Part shown: piece after piece, positions 1 to 12,735 of the stretch
How positions within the stretch are numbered: position 1 is the stretch's first letter
How the letters are laid out: each line of letters starts with the position of its first letter
Origin: Centropus unirufus
Lineage: Eukaryota > Chordata > Aves > Cuculiformes > Centropidae
Assembly (NCBI GenBank): GCA_013397695.1
Contig: VYZI01000083.1
Coordinates: forward strand, 1,464,375 to 1,528,374
DNA: 64,000 bases
Direction: 5' to 3'
Made by a program: the position numbers and the translations under genes
Notes under the pieces: generated by a model
What the model was told of the DNA's origin: nothing
The model's input: only the letters and a program-made list of their open reading frames with translations
The model's database searches: none

Positions 1-542
1 ATATAGAGATGCTCTTTCAGATCTTAGCATGTTACCAAAATCTAGCACTATTTACATGCAAATAAAAGGAAAGTTCTAAATCTCTAATTTATTTGATACT
101 ATTTCAGAGAATAAGGTCATAATCTCAGTAGTTAGATGTATAACATCAGGGATGAGCTTTTAAATGTTTTGAGTGGTCCTGCTGTCCTTTGTATCTGTCC
201 GGGCAGAGAAACAGACCAGCTTCCAGCTGAGCAGGCCAACTTGGAAATGCTGTTTGGGGAAAAGAGCAGGAAGAAGGAGATGTTTTCATGCCTTTTCTGT
301 CTCTTGCTTCACTGGAACTGCAGATCTGAACCAAGTGCCTTTCACTTCAGTCATTTGTGTGTCATTCAGTTCTACGTTAATATGAAAACAATTGTATTAA
401 CCTGGCTCTTTTCCTCCAAGCAGTGGCTGAATTAGTATTGTCTGAATTTCTATCAGTGATTGTGAATATTTTTCTATATTTAAGATGCATGCAGTTGTTA
501 TCAGTCACTAAAAAGGACTATGCTATAATATATAATATAGTA
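1..542. other. AT-rich unique sequence before the gap
   Basis: No repeat family or gene recognised. Short overlapping open frames lie at 136-435 on both strands, but none has recognisable protein similarity, a splice context or a promoter. The last 20 or so bases before the gap are an imperfect TA-rich stretch (ataatatataatatag), the kind of low-complexity sequence where assemblies often break. Confidence 0.7.
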
Positions 543-572
543 NNNNNNNNNNNNNNNNNNNNNNNNNNNNNN
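543..572. other. Assembly gap (30 N)
   Basis: A run of exactly 30 undetermined bases. It is bordered on the left by a TA-rich stretch and on the right by ordinary unique sequence. The true gap length is unknown. An open frame that spans it (423-623) is an artefact of reading through N. Confidence 0.99.
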
Positions 573-850
573 TTTAAGTTGAAGTTACTAGTCACCAAAA
601 AAAACCAATACCCATGCACTTGAATAATTACAAAGGGTTTTTAAAATCCTGGTCAGGGTTCTGGATAGCAAGAGTACAGGAAAAGGAAAGTGCACCCATC
701 TTACCAAGCCTTATTTTACATTACTTATGGAAACCAGCAAGAAGTCACACTGGGAACATCCATTTGGCAAGAAAGGAGTCTCTAGCACATGCACAGAATA
801 AAAACAATCCACCTTTAACCAGTGTAAATTTGTGATCCATCATTTTTGAT

Positions 851-915
851 AGTATGGTTTGGGTTGGAAGGAACAATGAAGTTCATTCAATTCCAACCCC
901 CTGTCACTGGGGATT
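851..915 (-). mobile_element. CR1 LINE 3'-end scrap
   Basis: The + strand reads 'gtatggtttgggttggaagg', followed after a short diverged stretch by 'attccaaccccctgtcactgggg'. This is the reverse complement of the extreme 3' end of CR1. Only about 65 bases remain. The octamer tail is reduced to 'gtatgg', and the copy stops at the block that in fuller copies reads 'ccatgggcagggacacctcc'. It is a severely truncated old insertion. Confidence 0.85.
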
Positions 916-3900
916 TACGTAAGTAAAAATGTCAGAAGCAGAGTTTAGTGAAGGGTTAAGTAGAATAGACAAATTGCCTTAGGAACACTTAATGTGCAGC
1001 ATGTATTCTAATACAGTACCTTGAATATTCCAAGGTCTTGAGGAAATGGAGATTGAAAATTGCATTGTAAAATGTGCAGTCTGTATTGTGTACTGCATTC
1101 GGGAAGCATCATACAGAACGTTTCTTTTACTCACCATAAATAAGTTGGATGATCACACCTGTATTTTGCCTCACTGTAAAAGTACGTGCATTAAATGAGA
1201 AGACACTTACTATAATGCCTGTGCTAGCCTTCAAAATTTCATGTCCCTTGGGTGGTTTACCTCTCATGAGCTTATAATGTAGGAGAAGTGTCAGAAATGT
1301 TTTGGTTTTCATTTCAAATTATTCTATTTTTAGAGGGTTAAAACAGCATGTTCACACCCATTCCAGGCTTTTATTTCAACCGCCTTTATAGAAATCCCAT
1401 TGCCAAAGCTCTCTCTCTCCTGTATGTGTGTGCACAGCATTTTCACAAGAAGTTCCCTTGGATCAATGAGCAACTTCTCACTTGAAGCCCTCCTCTCCCA
1501 GGTGGGTGCTGTGGGGCTGCTGAGGGAGTGTTCGATACCTGTTACTGCTCTGTAGTTGTACTCGCCCTAGCCTGACAAAAGGCAAAGCTTAGAAGAACCT
1601 CTGTGGCCAGGGGATGATCATGTGTATGCTCTGTAGAAACATCATCATTAGCATCTTGGGTTCCCTAACTCAGCTCTTCTTGTTGCCTTTGACATGATCA
1701 GAAAGAGTGTATTTAATTGTTATTGGATCAAGTACAATAGCTTTGCAGACTGTTCCAGGCAGGTTTAGCACCATGTAATGAACAGAGACAGACTTTCCTT
1801 CCTTGTGAGGGGATGGGTGGACCATTAATGCTCTCTCTCTGGATTTTTCCTTCCTGCTCTTCAGGGAGAGAAAAAGAAGAGAAGAGAGGAGTTTAGTAGC
1901 TGTGGTTTAGATTAGTTTAAACTTGGACAAGGTGGTGTAAGGAGAAAGATGAGAACTAAAAAAAAAATAATCCTTTTTCCTGACAGTAATTGAGATTCTT
2001 TGTTCAAAAGTCTGAAGGCCATGAGACATCCAATTTCCTGAATCAGTGAAGGCAGGAAAGGAACTCAGTAAAGGCACCTCACTCATCCCCGTCTTCAAAT
2101 TGTTTCCTTTACTGCTCTGTTCCAATTCTCCATTGCTTCTTCCTGGAATTAGTTGTCTAAAAGTGGTAAGATGGGTTAGTTATCCTTAGCAAGTGGCTGT
2201 AGTTTAGGGGATGCAGTATTACATGGCAATTCCATTGGCAGTTCCTGGAGCAGTTACATAGTCACATTCTATCATTAAAATGAAAACACTAATGGGAGGT
2301 GTCTGATGGACCAGTTAAAATGGCAGAGAGTAGGAATGGGGAAGATTGAGACAAAGTTCCTTTACGCTTTCAAGGTAAGATTCCTTTTTGAAGTATTTTG
2401 TTGTAGTCACAGATACTTCTCAACACCATTTACACTCGATTTTTTTTTTTTACTGATTATGAAGTTATGGCATTTGGCTTTAATGCGAACTTCTTACTTT
2501 CACCAACAAAGCAGAAATGAAACTGGATAATCTGTGGTGAATAGTTCTCATGAAATCTGGCTCCCTAACTGGCTGGGTGAACTTTCATTTTCAGGCTCTT
2601 CAGATCTTCACTTCTCTGAAAGCCAATTATGTGGAAGTTATGCTGGGGAAATGGAATGTCTGCAAGATCAGAGACTGTATTTTCTATGCAATTACTTCAT
2701 GCTCCATTGCATAAAGGATATACAGATTTCCTTAAGACTTTCTCCATCTATGGATACCAACTATCCATTTCTGCAGTTACATGGAATAAGAAAATACAGA
2801 GCAAAGCTGAAACTGTCAGCTGCATGACGTTTCATTTCTAGAAAACCCTTGTATTTTATATGTACTTTTAAAAAATACTGTAATTTTTATTTTCCACATG
2901 TTAAACCCAAAAAACTATAACAGTATAAGAAGCTGCATAGAATCTCAGGTAGAATTTAGAGTGCGAAATTAATTCTGTATATCTAATTCTTTTGAACAAT
3001 ATGCTTCAGAAGAATCATTATCACATTGAATTCCCTGACATTATCTATTATTTACAGAAGTGGCTATTCATGCCAGTGTAACCTCTGGCATGATAAATGG
3101 GTTAGTAAATCCAAAGCATATGTGCCCTTTTGGTGGCAGATGGCAGGCTAGTGTCAGCTGAGACACTGAATTCTCTAGTGGCCTTTACAAAGTTTATAAC
3201 TATTGAAGAAATGATTGTAGTGTTTCATTTTAGAAATGTGTAATAAATATAATGAAAATAAACATACAAGTAGAAGCATAAATAATTATTTTTGATGTTT
3301 CTACACACAGAATGGATTACTCTCTTTTTTTCGAGTCAATAGTAAATTCTACCTGCCTTCAGTTTTGCCAAGATTTCATTCAAGATAAAAACACAGTGAA
3401 AATGCATAAACAATATTTCTCACATACTCTTAACACTTTCTATCTTGTGGAATTGGGAAGTTGCCATGCTTTTCTTGTTTCAGTGTATTATAAATGTTCC
3501 TCCTTTATATGTATCTACACACATCTGCTCTGATTTTATTATTCTGATATAAATCCAGGTTAACTTTGTTCAAATAGAATTTTACTGTATCCCACTAGGA
3601 ATCATTGCTATCATCAAATCTCACAATGCCTTCACGTATTTCACAAATGGTATTTTGGGGCTAACATGACACATTCTGTGCCAAACCCTGAATGAGTTTA
3701 TGCTTGGAAAAAGCATTATTTTTTTTGGAAGAAATTTAAATAAAACATCCATTAAAAATTGAAAAATAACTTTTTAGAGATTCTGAATGGGTTTAGAGTT
3801 CTTAAAGTATTTTTTAATATTTTAAGAGAAACAGGATTGTGTTAGAACTGTTTTGGCATAATTTCTGTCTAGTTCTATCTTATGGCACTGAAAGGTTTTA

Positions 3901-4632
3901 TAGGAGTAATGTAAAGGCAGATAATCAGTAAAACTGGTTTAGATAACTAGATACAGTTGAAATTATTTTTTAATTATGTTTAAGGCAGTGTGAGGAGGAG
4001 GATGGAGTGTTAACAAAATTGTGTTTTATTCTCTTTTCCTGGGAATTTGGAAGCTGTTTTGGTTACCTGTGTCTTTATTTTGTCCAACGTAGTTGCAGAA
4101 ATAGAAAAAAAACCTCTTCAAAACCCTGAATAAACATTCTATTATAGTCTAAGCTTCTGAGCATTGTGACAGGTCAGAAGTACTAGGTACTTGAATATGA
4201 AAGGATGGTTTAGAGGTTCTTTTTCGTTTGGTGGTGTTTGTGAGTTGATGGCATAGATGGTCCTTTCTTAGTGACAATACTCTTCCATACCCAATTGCTG
4301 TTCCAAGCATGTTTTCCTCCTCAGATCACTCAGAAATGCTAAAGACTGACATGAAAAAATAAGTCACCTAGTGCATAGTGGCATCTAAAAGTTACACTTG
4401 GGAAAGAAGGGAAAAATACCAGAGCAGCATTTCATGCTCTGGAAGGAGAGCTGAGAGGAAGACCTGAATATGGGCTTGTGCCAACGAACGTGTCCCCAAG
4501 CTGAACAGCACTAAGCTTAACATCAGTAGCTCTCTGGAAGTTTGTTCTGTTTTGCTAATAGGAGTTGTGATAGACTGTAGGTCTGTTCATTAGAAGACAG
4601 TTTCCTGCCTTTGATTATTTATTTTTTTTCCT
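916..4632. other. Unique non-coding stretch, no gene seen
   Basis: About 3.7 kb of AT-rich sequence. It contains a purine-rich tract at 1863-1891, short A and T runs (1957, 2441), and a 9-bp hairpin at 3068-3093. Open frames reach at most 97 codons (2534-2827) and have no recognisable domain. No CR1, LTR, SINE or RNA gene was recognised. Confidence 0.6.
3068..3093. repeat. Short perfect inverted repeat (9-bp arms, 8-base loop)
   Basis: The arm tcatgccag at 3068-3076 is followed by the loop tgtaacct and then its exact reverse complement ctggcatga at 3085-3093. The pairing stops at both outer ends. The structure is clear, but such hairpins occur by chance in tens of kilobases and no function is implied. 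Confidence 0.6.
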
Positions 4633-4702
4633 GTAGAAGTCTCCATTGATCTCAGTAGAAACTTGGGCACATGCAGATCAATGGCAGGATATGTGCTGGT
4701 GG
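4633..4702. repeat. Possible ancient sauropsid interspersed repeat remnant
   Basis: The segment contains 'tccattgatctcagtagaaa' followed by 'cttgggcacatgcagatc'. This recalls a family of very old dispersed elements in birds, turtles and crocodilians that carry a 'CCATTGACTTCAGTGG'-type core. The similarity is from memory and short, so orientation and family are not assigned. It could be coincidence. Confidence 0.25.
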
Positions 4703-7700
4703 TGCATCCTAAAAGCGACAGTAATATATAGTGGACTTTATTCCCAGCCCTGTTCAAGCTGCAGAGGTTCTGCAAAACAAAATAAATTGCTTTGAAAAAA
4801 GCTGTAATTGTTTAGGTAATCATGTAGAAGGAAGCAGTAGAGAAAACTTATTTGGAGGGAAAGAATCTATAAGGCAATACAATAACTTTCCTAAAACAAA
4901 GAAAGATACTGGTGATTTCCTGAAGTACATTAATTTTAAAGGATAGACCTAGTTCTTCGTCTGTTTCCTAACAGTTGCCAATGGAGGTCGGTAGTAATTT
5001 TGCAGTAATTTTTCCCTCCGCAAGTGCCTCTACTGAAGATAAAATTCCCTGTAATGAATTGCTGTATTCATTAGTCCAACTTAGGAAAATTGGTCCTCAC
5101 AGAACAGTTTCCCAAACTGAGAGAATAAAATTATTGATGTTTTCTAGAGATGAACCAATATAGTAATTATACATAACTGTCCTCTGCAACAAGATTCTTT
5201 ATTTTGTACCCTTATTTGATAAATTATTAGGGTTTTTTTTTTTCAAGTAAGGTGTTTTATCTGTCTTCATAAAAACTTTTCTATTGGTGTTTTAACTTAG
5301 TTAAAAATACATTTTATAGCATAACCTAAATGCCGCGTTTCGAGTTGTAACTAGTGGTCACATTATGACCAAGCTATATAAGATGGAGGTGTGAAATTCT
5401 AAACATGTATTCTCATATCTACACTGGCTGAAGGAAATACTGGAATGTATTACCATGTGATCTCTTGAGGCATGAGTTCCTTGTCTTTTCAACTTCATCC
5501 CATTCAATACTTTGTTGGAAATATGACTTCAGTTTTAAATGTCTGTCATCTTGTTCCTATTTGTGTGTTCAGCTTAGATGCAGAGAATTGTGCATTTAAC
5601 AAATTTCCCATTGAAATCCTATTTGCCGTTCCCTAAAAGCAAGTAGTTCTTTCTCAGAGATATGTGTGCACACGGAACACACTCATATTGCAAAGAGCTT
5701 CTCTTAAGAGGTTGTCTGAGGTTTAGACAGCCACGCCTGGCCTCAATTGTAACACCGAGGCACAAGTTTATTGAGATAATTCAGAAACAGATTTAAGAAA
5801 TGCCGTTCCAAGTAGTGCATGTATAGAGACTGTTTGTGTCACAGCAACTGAAGGTTCAAGTTTCCAAGCTGCATTAAAGCAACTGTGCAAGATGGGGGAA
5901 ATGATTAGTTAACCTTTTCTGTGCAGTGTAAATTTTGGATTCTATCTTCTATGTGGATATGTCCTTGAAGCGGCAGAATAAATAAGGCACATGTAATTCT
6001 AGTAACCTAAGAAGGCTTTTCATCAGCTCTTCTGTGGTTGTTAATAGCTTATCTCGTCTTTCCAAAGGAGGTTATAATAGAAATCTCATATGAACAATTG
6101 CTAAGTGACGCTATTTTTGACATAAAGTATTTCACCTTGACTGGCAACAGGGGATTGCTGATGCCAGAAGGTTTTCAAATACACTTTAGAGCGCTATCAA
6201 GCCATCTAACACATCATTTTGTGGCCAAGAATATAGCAGGACTTCTGTCACTTCTATGAGAACTGTAAGTGAAGATGCCTGAAAGGAAACTACTTTCTCA
6301 ATAGGTGAATATTTGGGAGAGTAAATCCATTTGTTATTGTTGTTGGGGTCAAAGCAATTTGATGTAGGTGGATTCTTGGCTTCAATTGTATTCCTTTTTC
6401 ATTTCATTGGGAAACACATCCAACCATGTGACTGCTCATGGCTGAGGAGTGAAAAACTTCTGTGTTCTGGAGTCTGTTTATATTAAAAACAATTGATTTT
6501 CTTAATTGTGAGATATTATTGTGTTGCAAAGCATGCTATCTTAAACAAATCACTTTCAAGCGTAAATCGAGTGATAACTTAGTTTAGTATACTTAAGTTT
6601 GACTCTAAAGCTAGAACAAAATAAGCCATTACTGTTTGTGTTAATTGTAATTTTGTGGTATTTTTACAGGAGGCTTTTGTCATAAAAAACATGACTGCAC
6701 AAGAAATCTGGCTAAGTTTTAGTAGCAAATGCAGTGTAATGTAAGTATAAAGCAGGTCACCCTGTGTTGACTGATTTGGCCATGGTCCTGTGCCTGCACA
6801 CCTTGTCCAAGTTTGCCTTCTTCCATCTCCATACTTTTCTCAGCCCTGAGAGCATTTGAGCAAAGAAAAAGGAGCAGTCCAACAGTTACAACTGAAACAT
6901 TGGTGTCACCAACAGACTGGACAGAGTAGATGGCTTTTTCCTGATCATTTACCACAATTAGCTTGCATGGCTGGGAAGATTTCAGCTAGGTCGGGAATAG
7001 AATAACCACAGAGGTATGTGTACCTTTAATTGTTTTTATTTAAACCTTGTTTACAGATTTAATTGATGATGGACAGTTTTCTCTTTGGAACAAGTATGAG
7101 GGATTTTTTTCCTGCACACTCAGACTTACATTTGCCGGGTGTTAAAAGCTGTATCCCAAACTGCTCTTCTGTGGTATTAGCCCTTTATATTACTGTGTCT
7201 GACTTAAGCAGGTCGACAAAAACATGTTTTTGTGCTTTATCTTTGATATTTTCTGTTGAAGATTTTATCTATACAGTATCTACAACTAGGGAAAGAGATG
7301 AGATTTTTAAGAAAGCAAATACTATTTATTTCTAATAAATAAATTAGGAAAGAAATTTCTCAATTAACATTGTAACCATTTTGAGGATACAGTAGCTGTC
7401 AAGGCTAAGAAGGTATCTTAATGAAAATAATTGTATTTATGATGGTGAGGAGTAGGAGAAATAGTAGAAACTATGTTTTTTCTGGGGCAGAAAGGTGACA
7501 TGCTCATGCTCAGGAAAAACCTTAGGGATAGAGGCGAAGTTGAAGGCAAGTGGATAAAAAAAATCCCCTCACAGCTTGAACTACAATTGATAATTTTCCC
7601 TGCATATTTTCTCACTAAGAAGTTAGCATAGCTAAAATTTGAGTCTCATCTGAAATGAAAATTGTCACTATAAAATATTTGTTTAGGAACCAGCACATCT

Positions 7701-7865
7701 AAGCTACTTTAGTTCACTGAAGTGAGTGTTAGAGGCTGATTTAGGCTAACAAAATACCAAAAGGCCTGCATTAAAAGGTGTTGAGGCACTTCTCTGACCT
7801 TGTTGAGGTCAGTCAGATACTGAGTTCTCATTAAAACGCAGGTCTAAAATCATGCGGGGCGTGGT
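4703..7865. other. Unique non-coding stretch, no gene seen
   Basis: AT-rich sequence with scattered open frames of up to 90 codons, none recognisable. It includes a dyad with a TATA-like sequence at 5355-5382, listed separately. No CR1 or other known mobile element is visible. Confidence 0.6.
5355..5382 (+). promoter_or_regulatory. Nuclear-receptor-like dyad next to a TATA-like sequence
   Basis: Two half-sites, tggtca (5355-5360) and its exact complement tgacca (5366-5371), are separated by five bases (catta). The TATA-like string ctatataag follows at 5374-5382. TGACC/GGTCA is the half-site used by many nuclear receptors, but an inverted repeat with five-base spacing is not a standard strong element. 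There is no CpG island and no supported transcript downstream. It is recorded as a chance-level candidate only. Confidence 0.12.
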
Positions 7866-7920
7866 ATTTGTCCCACTGAAGTCAATGAAGCAGCTTCCAG
7901 TCACTTCTCTGCTCTAACAG
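7866..7920. repeat. Possible ancient repeat remnant
   Basis: The string 'tcccactgaagtcaatgaag' followed by 'cagcttccag' resembles the 'CCACTGAAGTCAATGG' core of an old dispersed repeat common in sauropsid genomes. The recognisable part is only about 35-50 bases. The same type of core appears more convincingly near 53330. Confidence 0.3.
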
Positions 7921-10900
7921 AGCTTGTCCTGTGAAGACGCAACTTGCTGGGAGCAATGCATGTTGTAAATCGTGGCCTCATCATTGATTAAAATAAGGAA
8001 GATATAAGAAAACTGAGGCTGTTAAAAATGCGAGACAGCTAAATAATTTATAAATTGCCATCTCTGTAGCATTTATTAGGCAATTAAATTCAAAACAATA
8101 CTTTCATCTGAGATACCACATTTGGTTTCAAAAGGTCTGGCACTGGCGTCACATGGTAGAATCCTTAACTGCTTCTGTCTATTCTCTGTTGCTATTTAGG
8201 GACTCTTAATTCCTCGCCGCACTTCCATGATCTGACAGTGTAACTTACATCTCTGTTGCTCAGCTGTTAAGTGTATTCCCCATAGCAGAAATTATTTATT
8301 ATGCTGGCACATGGTATATCATCTGTCATGCCTAAGTGGAGGAAAGATCTTCCTACAAAGTCTTTTCTGCTCTTTAATCTTTCCATGGGAAGAGCCAACT
8401 TTCCCTTCAGACTCCTAAAGAGAATGCTTGAACCCTTGCCTTTGAGTGAACGAGTTCTTCCTTCCCTCACTACTATGCATTTGTGTGCTTTGGGGGTGTA
8501 GTGTTAGAAATTAATCACATATTAGTTTTTTTCAAATAACTTGATGTTAAATACAGTTACTGAAATCTTTTCAGTTAATTTTTTTTCTAGAATTGTACTG
8601 GAATTAAAAATCACAGTATTTTCACTCTATGATGTGTAGAGGCAACACAGGCTCCCTTCTGAAAATATAAGCCATAGTAGTGTCTTCCTAATGAATGCCT
8701 TTTATAAGTGGATTTGAAAACATTTTATTGGCTTTAACTTCACTAAATGAACAGAAGATTATTCTGTCCAAAAGCAAAGGATCTCCGAGATCTGCCTAAT
8801 TTATTGGCTGAATTTTAACGATTTTGTGTCGTATAACTTTCTCCATAATACCTGTCGCAATCTCCTTTAACTGACAGGCTGGATACTATAGTGTTACAAA
8901 GAAATTGCATATTGTGACTACTGTCTTATTAATGAAACAAATACATTCTGCACATAGCCAAGAATGCTATCGTTTAAGTTGTGCTAACTTTCTGGATAAG
9001 TTATGAAGGATTTGGGGTTTGGTTGGCTTTTCCTATCCCCTTGTGTGTCCCATTATTCCCTGCAGTTCTGCTTTTAAGTTGCTAATAACATGAGAATTGT
9101 TGTTTCTATTAAATGAAATATGAGCCAGGATAACCCATTTGTAGTATTTAATAATTTAGGAGTGCTAAATATAGATCAGAGGCCCTGGATGGTCGTTGTC
9201 TTTGGTATTTTGTTTTTTATAACTCTTATTCCCTAATACAGAATTTAATGGAAAACATCATCATTTTTTTATATCTTCATTTTGACTGTATAATTTTACA
9301 TCAAAACAAACCACTTAATTTCTAGCCTGTCAAAACATTGCTCAGTATTCAGATTTCACTGTCAGCTATCAGATCCAATTTATTTTTAAGAAAAATATCT
9401 TATTCACAATAACTTATTTCTAATACAATGCTTTCAAACTAAATCATCTGTGGGAAGTGAAAACAATCTAGGACTAAGTACATTAGGATTTTTTGTTCTT
9501 TGTGCTGTGTATTGATATTGTGTAAATATGATCTGAGGGTTTTGTGTATATGTACTTAATCAAGTCTCTTTGCCTCTACTTTTATTTGCATGCCACAAGG
9601 AGTAGGCATACATACTTTTCTGGAGTGACTTTGGAGATTAGATAAAATATCTCTGGCTCCACTTGTGGGATGAATGCTGGAATGAGTTCCATTTTAACTT
9701 ACATTTCCAGTGATGCATTGGAAATTGTTGATCTGAAGTTCTTCTGAGTGAAAATCTCATTTATTTGCTTGGTCAGAAGTCGGGGCTGGCAACAGGTACC
9801 TTGAGGCAGCCAGTGCTAATAGTGACCACGATTATTTTCTGTAGCACGGTCTTCTCAGCTGCTGCTGTAGCAGAAGCTCTAATTTTGTGGAGCAGGACTT
9901 TTTTGTCAAGTGCCTCAGAATTCTACTTGGTGAGTAGACCATGCATGATTACTGAGTAACACAAGGTACCTGCAGTTTAAAAATGCCCCTAGTTAAAAAA
10001 AAACAAAACACTCGGAAGCTCTGCCAGAGATGAAGATGTTTACATTTGTGGGGGCCAATGTGTCAAGTTAAGGTAAAACATCCTTTTGTATTTGTCTGGG
10101 CTTTGTGCGTGTTTCTGTCATCAATGTTTCCTTTGCCTAAACTGATTGCAAAGCATTAAGAACCTCAAAGTTTTCAGAAGTAACTGAAAGAAATCTGGCA
10201 ACAAAACTGTAATACGTAAGTTTGAGCATTTAATTCAAATTGAAAGGTACATGTTTTAAAAATCAAATTACAAAACAGGAGCCAGACCCCTACAGTCTGT
10301 GCCTAACCTCTACAGTTATTAGAAAGTCTGCCAAGTGTCTATATTTGCAGTTACCCATGATGAGCTAGATAACTTCAGTCACTGTCTTCTGTTTTAACAC
10401 ACTTGTGAAGGCTCCAATAAATCAGTAAATGTTAAAATAACTGAAAAAAGAAACAAAAATCATTCAAGTTGATCTTTATAAACTTTTACCCTTTCCTAAT
10501 CATGGTCAAGTGTGTTGACACAAATGAGTAATTGTTCTGGTTTATGAAACTTTCTTCTTTCATGTCTGATTGTGTATGACTTACGTTGGAAACTTAAGCT
10601 TGTTGTTCCTCTCTTGATGGCAGGAATTGTCATGTTCACACAGTGGAAATCTGCAATTGCAGTCTTCATGGCAAAATGTCTGTGTTATACAAGCATATAT
10701 TCTTCCTTCTGCAGACATCCCTATGAACTAAATGCAGTGGGCTAACTAGGTTCCCACGTGCTCCTGCTATCCAGATTATGTGTATATCCCCCCCAAAATT
10801 TTAAGATATTTTTAAATGGATCTGGCTTTCTACTTGCTAATTTTGCAGGAAGAATTAAAACTGTCCAGACACTTAAGAAAATCTTATACCCTAGTGATTC

Positions 10901-11424
10901 TTTCCCCTTACAATCCTGTAAATCTTTTTAAACTACCACCAGAATTTCCCCTCCTTCATGAAAATGTGAAATTTCACAAGATGATGTGATAAATGTTTCG
11001 GTTAATATATAGATGCCAGACAGAACCAGATCTAAGATTTGCTTATTTTGGCATCTCATTCCAAAAGAGGCAGACTCTTTGTTTTTTCAGTAGAGAACAC
11101 ATGATAGCTAGGATCATGTTTTACTAGCTCCCAGAAAAGGAGTCTCTTGAAAACAAACTTGCACACAGACATTTGGGTTTTTTTGGTATTACCTATATCT
11201 TCCTTCATTTTGTTCCAATCCCTCTTTGAACCCACCTAAAACGTTTTATCTTCATACCTTTATGTGGCAAATGCTTTGGCTGCATGAGAGTACTCTTTAT
11301 TACTTAAATCCACAGCCTGATGGTTTCACTGAATGAAGCCAGGGTCATGTATTTTGAGGAAGAATATGCATCCATTTGTTATTTGCATCCCTGGCAACTG
11401 TCAGATCCACATCATTCAGATCTG
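7921..11424. other. Unique non-coding stretch, one weak exon-like interval
   Basis: AT-rich sequence with no CR1 over its whole length. Short T runs occur around 8580 and 9265, and A runs around 9997. The only gene-like signal is the interval 9845-9929, bounded by acceptor-like and donor-like sequences and described on its own. No RNA gene is recognised. Confidence 0.6.
9845..9929 (+). other. Weak internal-exon candidate (85 nt)
   Basis: The interval is preceded by the pyrimidine-rich acceptor-like 'attattttctgtag' and followed directly by the strong donor-like 'gtgagt' at 9930-9935. One frame is open through it, continuing the open frame that runs from 9765. The encoded residues resemble no family I know. 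A matching acceptor/donor pair around an open 85-base interval is expected by chance several times in a window this size, so this is not claimed as a gene. Confidence 0.1.
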
Positions 11425-11570
11425 CCAGCCTGACAATGCTCAAGAAGCACTTAGACAATACCCTCAGACACATAGTGTAAATTTTGGGGTTGCCCTATAA
11501 AGGGACAGGAGCTGGACTAAGTGATCATTGTTGGGTTTCTTCCAACTCAGGACATTCTGTGATTCTATCT
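11425..11570 (+). mobile_element. CR1 LINE 3'-end fragment
   Basis: The fragment ends in the CR1 signature 'gtttcttccaactcagga', then 'cattctgtgattctat' at 11553-11568, which is two copies of the ATTCTRTG octamer tail. Upstream, 'ctcaagaagcacttagacaa' and 'aggagctggactaagtgatc' match the terminal CR1 region in sense orientation. It is strongly 5'-truncated: about 145 bases of an element that is several kilobases when complete. Confidence 0.9.
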
Positions 11571-12643
11571 TATTCTCTTCCTAATCTTGTCTTTACTGAA
11601 GGTTATGATTTGTAGCCTATATAATTTCCCTTAACATTGAACCTCTTCCATGCTTCCGATCATACCTGTTGCATTTGTTACATTTATTCTAACTCTTCAT
11701 TAAACCCACTTGAAAAATGTGGGGTTTGAAAGGGAGGAAATCCGTGACATGAAAGCTAATGAAAATAAGAGGAAGTTCGCTGAGCATTTCTGTGACTGTG
11801 CCAAGTAGAGTGTAGTCCTTGACACCATCTTTCCAAATGGATGATGTGTTTGGAAGAACTGCAAAGTAAGCATCAGTTAGGGTTTTGCCTGCAGTCTTCA
11901 ATCTTTAATTATGCCCTTCTGCTGTAGATTAGTTATCTAATTTGTATTCTCGTGGCTGAAGTAGACATACATTTCACCAGAATTTGATATTTCTGTGGTT
12001 TGGCATCCGGTTACTCAGTGAGAAACTAAAGCAATGAAAGTTAGAATACCCCTAAGGAGGATCAGCAGCATCTGCTGAAGCGTGATAGATATGTAGCCAG
12101 GTGAAAATTCACAAGGTGCCCTATTATAAATAACAAGATGCATTTTTAAGATGATTGTTTACACTGGCCCATTTTTTCTAGGTGATATTTTTATGTTCTG
12201 TAAAGCAGTGGCAAAGTACCCAACAAAACTAAATATTAAAAGAAACAGCAGGGCCCTTAAGAAAAAGCAAGTTACGGAGTAAATTGCAAATGCCAAATGA
12301 ATACAAGTATGTTTTGAGAAGGCTGTAGTGAGATTAACTTTAACTGTGGTAGTTATGTATTGTGGTCGAAGGCGGGAACAGACAGTAAACAGCAGCATTC
12401 TGGAAGCTGTAAAGTGAGGTAACTGCTTTAATTCACGTAGTGTTTCTTCATCTCAATAAACATCTGGAATGAATGGCATCAAGCAACATCATGTATGTCT
12501 GGGATACCATGATGTATGGTCTTTAAGATGAAAATACTAGTCAATGAAAAAAAGGGACTTTAGATTTAGTTCTCCACCAGCCAGCATGAAGAGAGGTGAG
12601 CGTGGTATCTTTTCTGGTTTTACTGATACTGCTGTGCTTGCAG

Positions 12644-12735
12644 CACCTTGCAATGCTGTGCAGGCACCAGGTCACCTATATGTGATGCAGGATCTCTCAA
12701 GGAAAAATATTCCCAAGTGACCTGGTCAAGAGCTG
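12644..12735 (+). other. Weak internal-exon candidate (92 nt)
   Basis: The upstream sequence 'actgctgtgcttgcag' is a fair splice acceptor. The downstream 'agctg|gtgagt' at 12736-12741 is a strong donor. One frame is open across all 92 bases. There is no homology I recognise and no second exon to pair with, so this remains a hypothesis for transcript data to settle. Confidence 0.12.

Noticed and set aside
5355..5382. TATA-like box with receptor dyad as a real promoter
   Set aside because: AT-rich DNA produces TATA-like strings often. There is no CpG island, no downstream exon and a non-standard half-site spacing.
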